Of a stretch of 64,000 bases of DNA, positions 34,626 through 46,734 are shown piece after piece. Origin of the DNA: Styela clava (lineage: Eukaryota > Chordata > Ascidiacea > Stolidobranchia > Styelidae); NCBI RefSeq assembly GCF_964204865.1, contig NC_135257.1:1674001-1738000 (forward strand), in the 5' to 3' direction. Each line of letters opens with the position of its first letter. Position 1 is the stretch's first letter. Under the pieces are notes generated by a model that did not search any database, was not told where the DNA came from, and saw nothing but the letters and a program-made list of their open reading frames with translations. A program made the translations under genes and the position numbers.

Positions 34626-37600
34626 TCAAAGCATGTATGTAAATTTGATGTCCGTATGGCCAAGCTTTTCTTCTATTATTTTGTCCATTAATTCAGACTG
34701 TGCAACGGTAAACGTCTCTTTCCATCCTCCAACCTGCCCTAAAATACATTTTATGTTTGCTATGTGACACAGGGTCTGGCATTTTAATATTAATATCATT
34801 ACAAAACAGAAGACGTCTCACGAGAGTAGTAATTCAAAAAACATTTGTGTGCTGATAATTTTTCTTACGAAAAAGTTGCAAGGGAAAGTACGAAACTTCG
34901 CACGTGGTTTGAAGATTTGTCAATGATGAATAAATTGAAAAGGGCTGTTTTGCAGTAAAGCATGTTTGAAAAAAACACAGTTACTGTGGAAGATAATAGT
35001 ATATGTAAATAGTATTAACAAATTCTATGTGAAACTTCGGTTCTCTTTTACTTCTAATTAGTGTAAGCATGATATCTCAACTGAGATAAAGCATTACGAA
35101 ACCTTCCCTGTAAATATCCTGTTAATTAAATTAATGATTAATTTGTTTTTACCTTTTCTCATCATTGTCATGATATTCTGTACTTTCGCAAATTCACTTA
35201 CGCCCAATTCTGCATCTTTTTTCATGGCGCCAAACGATGTAGATTCAGCAATCGCTGCTACTCTTTTATCTGTTATGTCAACTTCCAAAAATGTAGCTAA
35301 TCTTTGAATTTCCCTCTTAATATCCTTGTTAAGTAATATATAATATTTATTAGGAAATAATATCAATAATTGACATAACTATATGGAAAGCAATTGCTTT
35401 AATTAAACTAATAACGATGTTGACAGCAATTGTTTTAGAGGCTATACACTCTTTAACGTATAAAAATGTTCCCGTAAATTAAAATGAAACAGCAAAGTTG
35501 CGGAGAAAGCGATTGCCCACAACATTAACAACAAATTAGCCAAACGATCCATCGTTATACTTTGTGTCTAATAAATTAATAGCGCAAATTAAAAGATGGG
35601 TCTGTGTTGAAATTTATGATATTGACAATTAAAACAACACTTATTCTTGGTAGTCGCCCTGTGCTTGTATTTGATATAAGCTGCTAACCGAGTGAGAAGT
35701 TGCCTACATATTACTAACCTTTTTCATATTTTCAAATATTAGAAACATGACGTTACTACCATCTTTGTGTTTATTCCACTCCAGCAAAAATTCAGGATAC
35801 CATTCACCCGGTTTTGTTATAAGAGGGTGCTTGCCTGAAAGAAAAATAAGTCACGAAAAGCATACAATTAGAGATCAAAACAAGAATACTATCGCGTTTC
35901 ATGTTTTGGCTCTCTATAGTTCAGGGTAACTCAACGAGCGGTCCGAATATTAAATTTGAGCTGCATATGCTTCTTGATTTTGAAAACAAGCCATGTAGTC
36001 CACTTCATATCCGCTATTACCTGCTACCTGTATTTTATAGTTGTGTTACGATTTTAGCTACATTATACCTTGCACGTAATCTGAGAAAAATTGATTCCAA
36101 TCGCTGCTTAACACGTCACGCACCGAATCAAAATGATGATTTTTCGAAAAGTGATACCAAGAAACCGCTTGATCTTTTGGATTTCTCACAAGAACAACAA
36201 CCTTTAGACATGGAAAAGAAAGTAAATTTGTTAAGACAAAAACAATATATATATTTCTACTTCTTATATAGTATAAATTTCAGCCTCATTTTTAATGTGA
36301 GTTATACGCATGAAGCATAATAAAAAATGTGCTGTTGAACCAGAAATTGCTTCAGTGAGATACCATATTTTAGGCCAATATGAAGGCCATTGCGTAATAA
36401 TAAAGTAGCTCTACTAATCAAATATCGTGATAGATTTTTGTGGCCGATTTTATACACGAGATCTTTGTTCAAAGTATATTTATATATATATATAATCAAC
36501 CTAAGGTAGGTTATGTCAATGAATACCTAACGAAGAACATTCATTAAACTATGAAATGGAGAGCATTTGAAAAAAATTATAGAGAAATGGCAAGGCAACA
36601 AAACTTGTGATAGGGCTAATCTTAGTCGCCACATCAGTGATAACTCCTGATTTCGGTCTGGGAGGTGCGTTGTTTGTCTTGTATTCAAAATTGTAGATTT
36701 AATACCTTTCCGTTTTTCTTTTTTAACTTGTCGATGTTTATCAATTCAGCCGGAAGATGAGTTACAAATAGCTTACGTGGTAAAGGTAGGTGCTCCATCA
36801 GATCAAGCTTTTCAGCTGCATAAAAATATATTCAATCATTATGCTATTAGTTCTGTGTAAAATCAATCAAGAGATATATTAAAATTTAAGTTACTCACCC
36901 TTCCAAATTTCTAACACTGACAACGCTGGAGGTATCGACTTAGAAATAGCATCGAGCTTTTCATCTTGTCCGTAAAATATTTGGCGAATAATTTCAGCCG
37001 TCCAATTAGTTCCTAGAATGACAATTTTAATATAGAATAAAATTGTTGAAAATTTAATACTAATAGTTTAAAATTTAAACTAAAATTTTTATATAGCTCA
37101 ACATGGTTCAAGCAACATGCGACGATATTGAACTTTTTAAAACTAAGCAGTGTTATTTACTGAAGCACGTGTTTGTTTCAAAGATCACATTCTGTTAAAT
37201 TGAATACACCAATACCTGCTTAGAACGAAGGCCTAATTTCGAAATATTTACCACACAATTTTGTGTGTGTATGTAGTATGAAAATATATGGCGCTTTCAA
37301 CAATTTAAATCTTTTGCGCAAGACAATTTGAACCAAACTTTTTATATGCCTATAGTACTCTCTTGGTGTACTGTGGGGTTCTTTGTATGAAAAGAACCAG
37401 ATAAAATGATATGGATCTTTCACTGGTCTGGGATGACAGACAAAACACAATAAAATTCTATCCTTGCCTTTAACCAATTGAGTACATCTTTACAAATTAT
37501 TTGAAACTTTCGAAACAAAGATATAGTAACATATCTAAACTAACAGATGCATAGGAATTATAGAGTTACGAAAAAATATCCCCGTCTTCATTGGGAACAT

Positions 37601-38160
37601 TATCAGACGTTTGATACTCAATACATTAAAATCCACCCAAAGCGTAGATGTAAAAAGCTTTTAATATTTATTTTTATGGAAAATGTTGTCACCAGACCCA
37701 ATTTGCATTTTTAGTAGTTTCGGTTAGATTGCGTTTAGGTTTTGGTTATCATGGCAAATTTCAGTTTGTTTAGACATTCTGCCATGCTTTTGTTAGCATG
37801 GATAGATATTAAATGCTTTGTAGAGCTATTTTCATAACTGAAGAGTGTGAGAAATTTAGTCTTGTGCCATTAGGCATGAGGCTCAATTAATTGTTTTCTC
37901 GGTGTGTAAAATATTTTTAACTGCAAACCTGTTTTCGGAAAAGATGCCAGTAGAACAGTATTTTCTTCGAATTCGTAATTGTCATATGCTCGCTTTGCAG
38001 TATCTGCTTCGAATAGCGGAATAAACTTGTATCCTTTCCATTCACTACATGTAAGCGCACCAAAGTCGAACGTCTGTTGCACAATTTTTTCAACCAGAGC
38101 TGTCAGTTCTTGAACAATTATCTTTTTGTTGTTCGGTATCGAAGCAAATAACTGATTCAT
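34626..38160 (-). CDS. Cytosolic sulfotransferase (SULT family), complete, seven exons
   Basis: Exons: 38160..37929, 37012..36899, 36815..36706, 36201..36069, 35834..35719, 35324..35153, 34738..34626. All have GT/AG sites and compatible phases, giving 329 residues, close to the usual 285-350. The family transfers sulfate from PAPS to hydroxyl or amine groups of small molecules in the cytosol. The PAPS 5'-phosphosulfate loop is ASFPKTGTNW, built across the exon 1/2 junction. The catalytic His lies in FVTHLPAEL. The 3'-phosphate site is VRNPKDQAVSWYHF. The C-terminal PAPS/dimer signature RKGQVGGWK followed by FTVAQSELMDKI is formed across the last junction. There is no signal peptide or membrane span. 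No lesion is seen. Substrate cannot be predicted. Two decayed copies of exon 1 lie downstream on the other strand. Confidence 0.92.
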
Positions 38161-38907
38161 GATAATGTTTTGGTTTCATATAACTTATCTAGCTAAGCTT
38201 TGTATATAATAGAAAATCATCAAAAAAATTTATATAGTTGAACCGCTATGCAATTAAATGCTGTATCATTCCTTTTATTATTTATTATCAGTAATAAATG
38301 TCGTTGCTCTCGACTGCGGCCCTGAGTCATCTAAAAATGATGTTCTAAAATTCGATGCCTGCAGTAGCCAGTAGCCACCACTATTATTTCGGATTAGCTC
38401 GTTCTATATGTAGGCCTACTTGTTTCTTTGAGTCCACGACAAACTATTTTTACCGAAGTCAGCTTCTTGTATGTATGTATGTATGTATGTATGTTTATTC
38501 GTCTCGTAAAAGCAAAAACACAGGAGTTAGTAAATATCAACATTGAAGATGACGGGATGTATACACAAGACCACACTGGCCTAAAACACATGAACGTGCG
38601 GCATACACCTCTTATGATAAGCATAAAATGAAATAAATCGAATAAGTATAATATGGTCCTTCATACAGACAGTTGTGCGAAGAGGGTGGATTAGGCAACA
38701 TGGGTAACGGTGGAGTATGCCCAACTGTTTGTACAAAGGAGTTGGTAGGACAAGCCAATATCAATAAATAGAGACAATACAACATGAAATATAATACATA
38801 ATATATATACATAAGAATAAAATTTGGACATATAGCACCCTCGAATAATGATACCACATACTATAAATGGGAGAAATAGTCAGGTTTATAGGAGAATGTA
38901 AATGGGT
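38161..38907. other. Non-coding stretch with a tetranucleotide repeat
   Basis: A (GTAT)n microsatellite occupies about 38468-38493. Short open frames overlapping it are repeat-derived. This is the 5' flank of the sulfotransferase gene; no clear promoter element was identified. Confidence 0.5.
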
Positions 38908-39087
38908 GACCGTACATTTGAACCCATGCGTATATCCACGGGTTCAATCTATATGCGTGTGCTAAAACCCATGGGTTAGGGTTAGTATGGGTTTAACTAT
39001 CCGTGACACAAAAAAAATTCTATAGGTGCAATAGCATACAGGTGCAATTGTCATGGGTTCAAATGTATGTGGGTTCAAATGTAATGG
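38908..39087. repeat. Putative MITE with TACATTTGAACCCA ends
   Basis: TACATTTGAACCCA lies at 38913-38926, and its inverse TGGGTTCAAATGTA occurs twice at 39054-39067 and 39070-39083. The interior has further ACCCATGGGTT and GGGTTAGGGTTAG modules. No target-site duplication was settled, so the exact borders are uncertain. Confidence 0.5.
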
Positions 39088-39640
39088 AACCATGTAAATG
39101 ATGTACCGTAATCTGTACAATTTTCAAAACAAGATATTTCAATTTCAACATTCACTAAAAAAATAAAACTTTGCATCCATGCACAACTGCATGAACTTAA
39201 TGAGTTCACATTTCTATCAGACTCAATGATCTCGTCAATGACCTAATTTCTGTATCGTATATATTTATCTAGTTTGAGTTAGAATGTTTACTTAGTCTTA
39301 TCACGTAGTACATGTTGACCCTATACGACTGCACTTTGTACGGTGTATGCTTTGAAAGAGAACCACTATAGTAGATTGTTGGTTCAAATATATTACTATC
39401 GTTCCATTGTGGAATGTACTGTTAGCGTCGAACAATACAAAGACTGTATTAAACTTTAATAAATTTTAAAAGTTTCAACTATTTATAATCAATATATTCA
39501 TACTGTAAAACTGTACATGAGCGCGGCAAATAATGTATTGTTTACTCAACACGGTGCAGAATTTATGGAAATATCTTGTAATATAAACCTCATTGTAATA
39601 TTTACAAATGCGAACCTTTGGGTAATATAACCTTTAAAGC
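39088..39640. other. Non-coding stretch
   Basis: AT-rich sequence without recognised genes or repeat borders. Confidence 0.45.
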
Positions 39641-40106
39641 AAACAAGAGAGCGATGCTCAAATATATGGACACGACTTAAACTGTGTGGCTTTGGGTTGT
39701 CACTAATATCAGTCGGCACTAGGGAAACGCTATCCAAGTAGGTGAGTTGTCAGTCTCTCGAGCATAGATATCGTAACTTTGCAGACTGATTGCTCGGATG
39801 TTGAGTTTTCTGCCTCCCATTGCTCGGTATTCGGTCTTCCTCTCAAGCATCGATATCGCAACTTCGCCGAGCGATTACTCGGCCGATATGTTGTCTGCCT
39901 TTCGAAAATAGGCCGCTCAAGCACATAAAAATATCAATGTGAGAATATTGATGTGTTTTCCTGCCATTGGAACCCCGAAATAATCGAAATTACACCTCTA
40001 TAGTCTTAAAACACGCCTTGTAGAAAATGTGACAATACGGACAACTCATCATTACTCTTGTCTAGGTAGTCGAATTGTCTCAGGTAAGTTATCCGTGTAG
40101 TCGAGT
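39641..40106. repeat. Composite repeat with the 34-bp end and GTTGTCCGTGTAGTCGA-type modules
   Basis: It starts with the 34-bp motif (39641-39674) that recurs at 7171 and 59107. Two diverged tandem copies of about 62 bp follow (39757-39818 and 39842-39903; shared GATATCG and CTGCCTCCC/CTTTC parts). ACGGACAACTCA at 40038-40049 and GTTATCCGTGTAGTCGAG near 40088-40105 match the opposite end of the similar block at 58772-59140. The family is not one I can name. Confidence 0.5.
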
Positions 40107-40210
40107 CTCCCGCCTCCCGTTCAATAAACTGCGCTTAGGATAAGATAGGACGAAATAAACCATTTTGAATTATTAAGTCACAATCAGCGTGCAATATATT
40201 TAAGCGACTG

Positions 40211-40217
40211 TATAAAA
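40211..40217 (+). promoter_or_regulatory. Candidate TATA box of the SLC44-like gene
   Basis: TATAAAA lies 48 nt before the chosen ATG at 40265. Position and sequence fit a core promoter with a short 5' UTR, but an AG at 40228-40229 could instead be a splice or spliced-leader acceptor. Confidence 0.35.
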
Positions 40218-40264
40218 TCTGAAATACAGTGAATATAACAACGGCATCCTCTTGTTGTGTGGGC

Positions 40265-43044
40265 ATGTGTTCAAGTCCTAATGTCGTGCATCCCGTAGGT
40301 GGCGACGAAGAATATGATTCAAAAACGATACCATTGCGGAAGCGACAATGCCGAGACTTGCCATTTCTTGCCTGCTATATATTATTCGTTGCTGCATTTG
40401 TTTCAATATCCATGCACTGTTTTCAGAAATGTTATCCGTCGTATGTATGGGCTGGGACCGACTCATGGGGGAACGTTTGTGGAGGCGATCCAAGCTCTTC
40501 GCGTGTGGTTGAAGGCGTTAAAGGATCAGGCGACGTAAAGGCCGATTCGACGTATTTGTGGAGAATGCAATGCATCAATACAACCTTGAGATTCTGCGTT
40601 AAAAAATGTCCTGAGTGGTTGGAGAACTCGTCTACGTGTTCCAACATATTTTGGAAAAATGGCTACAACTTTATCAATGATACAACATTGATAAATGGAT
40701 GTGACGACGCGTGTGCACCAAAACGATTGAAGTGAGTTGCCATGTATAGTAGACATTAGGTGGTATGCTTTAATTGTTACTTCGACTACCAATCAAAATA
40801 ATAGGGAAAATTTTGTCTATTTCAATCTAATTTATATACTAATTTCAATTTGCTATTTTATGGCAAACTTTTCAAATGTTTAGCATGAGCAATATTTTGT
40901 AAAAAGAAGAACAAGTCCTTGAAATTGAAAGTATTGATAAACTCTAAAAATTCGCCGCATCAGGCTTGCAATATTTTATCAGTAAGATTTTTCTTGAATA
41001 GTCTTTTTTTAAATAAAGTAAAAAACGAGTTGAAGGATTTCTTCAACCACATCCAATATGCAAATTTGCACATTTATTTTACAGTGCCAGCAACAGCATC
41101 GTTATATTGAACAGATGTATAAAGGAGCAACTGGTGGAGGGTGGTTATGTCGAAATTGCAGAGTTCCTCACTATTTTCAGTTACGTCATTGATGATATAA
41201 TAAGCAGTCTGACTGCAAGCGGATCAATTTTCGTACTCATACTTATCGGTAGCATATTTATGAACATGCTTCTCGTTCGCTTTCCAAAATATGCATCGCT
41301 GTGCTGTTATGTGACATCCTTCTTGATGACATCACTGGCCTGCTCATACATGATAGCGCATGTGGTCAAGTTACTTCCCGGCATGACAGATTATGAAAAC
41401 GATGTTTACAACAATAAAAGATTATTTACGACATCGCGAACGATTCCATATTTATTAACATCCGTGTTCTGTATTTTTGGAGAATCCTTTATAATTTACT
41501 GCTTGATTTCATCAAGAGGTAACTTTAGTAAAGCAAGGGGATTGTGGCATAGTGCATCACTTTGTATAAATGAAAATCCAAAAATATTGAGCCAACCTCT
41601 GCTCACCTTATTCATAAATGCCGGAGCAACTTTTCTCTCTGTTTTGTTGTTTCTCTCAGTATTGGGCTGTCGAGAAATCAAAGCATCAACAACAAATCAA
41701 TATGTTGAATTCGAAGCAAACACTGATACTTGGATACTATTACCATTATTGTTGTTCCATATATGGTTTCTAGAATTGGTTGGACGATGTCAAGCAGCTA
41801 TACTATCAGGAGCTGCAGCAAACTGGTATTTCAAATCTCATAATCACCCAATAACCACCGCTTTTCAAGATGTACTGCGGTATAATATGGGCAGTCTTGC
41901 AGCTACTTCATTTTCTGGAAATGCCACGGAGAGAATCGAACTCTTTTTAAATGGATTCAACAGCACAAAGTTTCTGGGATATTTTTCTTCATTGTCATCT
42001 ATTTCCATTGGAGTGTACGGAGAGCTGAGAGATACTATTTTAAAATGTTCAGGAAGCAAACAAGTTGAAAGGGCAGTTACAAAAGCTTACTATGAAACTA
42101 GAAACGCAATTTGTGCATTCAAAATCGGTTTAACGTGCGCTTCAACGAGCCTGTTTCTCGCATTGACATCGAATATTCGATTGTATATTCCTTCAGTCCT
42201 GATTTTACTGTTTGGTTCAATCGTTTGGCTTGTGGTGGGGATTTTTACGGCATCTTTACTTGAGACCATCACCGGATTAGCTATCTGCATATGTGAAGAT
42301 TTTGAAAGGAACAACGGAGACGAAAGGCCATATTATTGTGACCGTAAAGTTGCGCATCTTTTACATAATGTTATTCTTCCTTTACATGCAACACATAAAG
42401 GACGAATACGGATTAAAGAGCAAGAAGAGCGTATAGAGATTATGAAACAAAAACCCTCTAAAGCTCCTTCCCAAAAAACGAGTGTTCATAAACTCACCAA
42501 AAATACGAGTGGACCACTCGAGAAAAAATCAACTATGCGACATGTAGCTAGCTCGCATATAATCTTAAAAAGGATTTGTCATGTAGAAAGTCAGTTGTTG
42601 AATTATCAGTCTCCCTCTAAGGAAAACATAATACCTGGTGAAGATGCATGCTCCGTCAGTAACCAATTTTTGGCATGTGCGAATATTGATAATTCATCAC
42701 ACGAATTATCAATGTCTCAAATATCGAAAAACAGTATTGAAAGCGAAGAACAAATGCTAGAAGAACAGCCTCTAGTTCCGTACTCACTCAACCAAAAATA
42801 TGAAGATGAACTTTCAGCAAATGATAATATATTTCAACCTTGCAACAATAGAAAAAAATCTGCCAATATTTCAATTCGTACAACTGACTCAGCAGCATTC
42901 ACAGTGAAGACACGGTTACCCAAATGGAGAATTTTGGCACTTTCAACTGCAAAAATGATGCAGTACTCTAAAACAAATAAAATAAAAATCATAAAATCCA
43001 TTAAGAAGGAGGATTCCAGCGATATATGGGACGGTTGGTGGTGA
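40265..43044 (+). CDS. Choline transporter-like protein (SLC44/CTL family), two exons (40265..40731, 41085..43044)
   Basis: Predicted 808-residue multipass plasma or organelle membrane protein; family members carry choline or ethanolamine. The start ATG at 40265 was preferred because the longer frame would begin with GTG. A short cytosolic N-terminus leads through LRKRQCRDLPF into TM1 (about 33-53). Next comes a large cysteine-rich outer loop with WAGTDSWGNVCGGDP and N-glycosylation sites (NTT, NSS, NDT). The second exon joins after GTGAGT through ACAG in phase. It holds the multipass core, the family block ELVGRCQAAILSGAAANWYF, and CEDFERNNGDERPYYCDRKV. The exon carries most of the protein without introns, which is unusual for a metazoan CTL. 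Beyond the core is a polar tail of about 200 residues ending in DDSSDIWDGWW-like sequence, making it longer than the usual 650-720. Confidence 0.88.
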
Positions 43045-43975
43045 CAAAGACATTCCAGCTATTTTACACATAATATATACGTTTATTTTCTTCATTTATT
43101 TACCAATTATATTTTGATTTTTCGAGTTTTTAAACACACAAAAAGGTGTGTTTACACTTGTTCTTTATTGTTTTCTAATAACACCAAAAAACCTAGGGGG
43201 TTTGTAAACTGTCTCGTAACACCACCTCTCAGATTTTGTACCTAAACGGTATATGTTCATTAAAGAATTGAATTGTCTCGATTCTCGAACAAATTAAAAT
43301 ATATGAATTTTGCACAACACGAAACTCATGTTGTGAGTTGAAACGGTATCGAATGGAATTCTGGGATTTGAACATATTGTGATGTTGATTACAATTGTCT
43401 AGAGCTGCCTCCGCTAGAGTCAAATAAAAGACAGCACCGAAAGTTAACGTGAAGAGTCGTATATGCTTATATAACTTTTTTAATTTCAATTAAGAACACT
43501 CACAGATTTCCGTTCTTCTCTGTGCACACGTGCACGGTGCAAATTTAAACAGTTCAACAATCCAGGTCCTTCCTTCGACTGTTTCTCCCAACGGCTGTTC
43601 TTTTGTTTTCTAAAATCCTCAACTATTACAGTTTTTATCTGTTTATGAAGGAGATCTCATTAAAGAGTATCTCGAGTTTTAAATACCCAGATGGCTACCT
43701 AATAAAATATTGAACACCCAAAAGCCTGAAAAACTTTATCAGCGTATGACAGTCTTTTGTGCCAAGTTTCGTTGATGTGTGTTACTTCTCAAATCCTAAA
43801 TAAAGAATCGTTTATATACTGCCTTTTTCCTAAAAATGTGTTTACTTAAAAGTTGATTTGAAATTTTTTCAAATATATATGCATATTGCCATAAAATCCG
43901 AAAAATATTTTCAGTCATCATCTATGTGCAACAAAACTCGATTCATAGAACCTATTTCGGACTACTTCCTATGGC
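43045..43975. other. 3' flank of the SLC44-like gene
   Basis: Non-coding. AATAAA-like signals occur near 43423 and 43799. No RNA gene or repeat border recognised. Confidence 0.45.
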
Positions 43976-44730
43976 TAGGGCTGGGAATTTAGAAAATTTA
44001 GCCGCTAACCAGCCAAGATTGATCGGTTAACGACTGGCGGGGTCAAAGGCGCAGCATGAAACAACGCCGTCTCATTTGACGTGTTAAAATGGAAAAACAC
44101 GTCTCATTATGATTATAAAGCAGTTTGTCATAAACTTTCCTTGGTATTGCTAGAAATTGTGGACGGATCGAAAATTCCCTTCTAGTAGTTCTTCTTGGTC
44201 ACTTTTTCACAAAAGAGATGCGGACTCTTTTAAATATATATGTGGTATTTTAATACCGATTCGGACATTTAATGTAACTTACGTGTCAATGTTTCAATTT
44301 TGTATTAAGTGCGGCGGCGACATTGTGAATTCGCAGCATCTGGCACTACTTCCCGAAGATATTTTATTGCTTATGTTCTTTCCACAGACTTTGCATGTTT
44401 CGAATGTTATTCCCAAAATTAAGGTCATATAATTTGTATTGAATGGTGGGATCGGTACCTGTTTATGAACTTTGTATTGTCACATTTTTATTGCTAGCAG
44501 TCCTGGTTTTTGAAGTAATTTGTTGCCTTCATGACATTCACGGCATAATTCAGTTAGTGGTACCATGAAGTAAATATCACAAAATAGGTATACGTGCAAA
44601 ATGATTTTATTAGAGGAATTCACACTGGAAAATGGAGGCCTACCTTGGGTGACTAATCACGGTTTATATTAATAGTAAGCGTTAACCATCTAGTAACGGT
44701 TCACCGATTAACCGAATATTCCCAGATCTA
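43976..44730 (+). mobile_element. hAT element with remnant of transposase C-terminus
   Basis: Left end TAGGGCTGGGAATTTAG; right end, inverted, TTAGATCTGGGAATATTC. The plus strand at 44157-44432 is open and includes CIKCGGDIVNSQHLALLPED followed by ILLLMFF. This matches the hAT transposase dimerisation region (pattern FS.aGdIV...R..L.Pe.v..L.FL). Flanking 8-mers do not match, so the borders are approximate or the copy is old. The rest of the transposase is missing. Confidence 0.7.
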
Positions 44731-45949
44731 ACTCCGTTCAGCAACAGTGGAAGGTAATAGATCAGTTGCGCAGAATACATTCGGTGTGTGGATTGTCATA
44801 TCATCCAAATGAACTTTTGAATGGCCTCCTTGCGCATCTATAATTGGCAACGGGTTTGATTTTGATACGTAGGCTACTGCATGCAAATCAAGTACAATGT
44901 TCATGTAAGTTTTATGCTTTTAAATAAATAATTTGTAAAGTAGATCCACTTAGATGAAATTTTTAGGTAGAAAATTATTGAGAAATGATATAATTTCCGC
45001 CATCTAAATTCTAAATGCTTAGATTATGATTTGGTTTATCTCGATGAAAATTCAACAAAGGAATAATAATGTCCGTCACGATTATCTTTGGACAAACAAG
45101 TTAATTCAATAGTATTTTATCGTAAACCCAACATGACTAAGCAAACAGACGATCATTCATTTGTAGGACTTTGAAGCTGTTCGCTGTAAAAGACGTTGTT
45201 GGCCTTTATTGAGCGATTAACTGTGATAAGGTCATAGTACAACGGGGAGTATTATTTTAAATATGTTTAATTCAGAATTGGTGAGCCTCGGCGTCTGGTA
45301 TTCTACTGCAAAAATCTTCGTTGGTGCCAATTGAGCATAGATATTTTAATACATTCATGCACGTGTATTATGTTTCATGTACTTCGTAGTGCGTTCAAAC
45401 ATAAATATAAAACAGCCAGAATTGTGTTATTATAATCGGTTATTTGTAATATTTTAATAATATAGAATTTGAGGGCGAATATTCAAGAGAACCGTAACTG
45501 AAAAATATATGATATTTCAGTTCTATACCTTCTGGGGTATACCAAACACTCATATGATAACAGATTGTGGTTTGAATTAGTTTCCAATGCGCTATGGTCG
45601 CGTTTGAGTATTTAGGACCATTCAGCAAAATAATATTTTCTAATCTAATTCAAGATCGTCTCAAGGGATTCAAAGAATATGAATTATTTATAAAATCCTC
45701 ACATGCTGTTCAGGAGTCCAGTCGAATATCATGTGTCATAGAGAAGTATCCTTCTCATATATATTTTGTTTGCTAATGGAACAATATAAGGTTTTCATTT
45801 TAGTAATTTTTTCTTGTTCCATCATTGCAACTATCAGCATCCATTTTCAACTATGTGTGTGCGATGTTGTGAATTTAGAGTTCTTCCATGTTAACATTAC
45901 AGAAAAACGTCGAATAGTAGTTAAATAACATAGAGAGGAGCCTTTTACA
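44731..45949. other. Non-coding stretch
   Basis: No gene or repeat border recognised. It precedes the orphan sulfotransferase exon without any sign of the remaining exons. Confidence 0.4.
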
Positions 45950-46181
45950 ATAGAACAATTTATAGCTTCCCTTCCTGATGAGAAAAAACCTATAGTTCAA
46001 AAATTGGTTTCAACGATGAAGGGGATGTTGGGACAATCATTCGATGTTAAGTCTATGAAATGTAGCGAGCGGAAAGGTTACAGATTCATTCCATTTTTTG
46101 AAGCAGAGACCGCAAAAAGAGCATATGAAGAATATGAATTTGAAGAAAATACTATTCTTCTGGCATCGTATCCACAAACAG
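45950..46181 (+). pseudogene. Orphan sulfotransferase exon 1 copy (start codon lost)
   Basis: The segment is 232 nt, exactly the length of exon 1 of the intact gene at 38160-37929, and ends in ACAG/GTGAAC at the same splice position. Its translation (IEQFIASLPDEKKPIVQK ... YEFEENTILLASYPQTG) is clearly paralogous. ATG is replaced by ATA at 45950-45952, with a stop (TAA) upstream in frame. The Lys of the PAPS loop (PKTG) is Gln (PQTG). The frame is otherwise open. No exon 2-7 sequence follows before the next element, so it is a duplicated fragment. Confidence 0.8.
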
Positions 46182-46734
46182 GTGAACTGTAAATCTTAGT
46201 TCAATATCTTCAAACATATATCGCCAGCCTAATAAAAAAAGGCCTAAGTCAATTTTCGCATTTTGAGTAAATCAAAAAAAAAATTCATAACTTTTTCAAT
46301 CTGTTTCAAAAATTTCTTTATTCAGATTTATCTTATCATATTTTTAATTATTCTAGAATATATATAACTTTCAAATTTTATTTTTTATATGCGGTGAAAT
46401 TGACATTTTTTTTTTATTCCCGCACCCTGCGTTGGGCAATATTATTCGCATAACCTAAGTTCATTCGGCAATAATTGAAAAAAAATATTTAGCGAGTAAC
46501 TTCGATTGAATTAATATGTCAAAAAAAAGAAGTCAAAAAATGCGATGTACCTCCGTGATTATAATTTGGCTATGATGACCATTGGACTAGATGTGTTTTA
46601 TTCAATTGATATGAGGAATGTAAAATTTCACAATTAAAACAATATAATTCAATCAAAACATCAATAACTTATTTTGAACCTACAACATCAACATGAACAA
46701 ACAACTTCAATACATGAATTCAAAGTATACTCCT
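46182..46734. other. Non-coding stretch
   Basis: A/T-rich with A and T runs; no gene recognised. Confidence 0.45.

Noticed and set aside
35901..36320. 139-codon plus-strand open frame with a hydrophobic segment
   Set aside because: It lies opposite the sulfotransferase exon 36201..36069, whose RNPKD motif and splice phases are far better supported.
38468..38493. Short tandem repeat as a CRISPR-like array
   Set aside because: It is a simple (GTAT)n microsatellite in animal DNA without spacers.
40229..40264. Upstream extension of the SLC44-like protein
   Set aside because: The longer frame would start with GTG; the ATG at 40265 gives a normal cytosolic N-terminus and sits well behind the TATA box.
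45594..45928. Open frames upstream of the orphan sulfotransferase exon
   Set aside because: No motif, and the in-frame stop before 45950 separates them from the exon.
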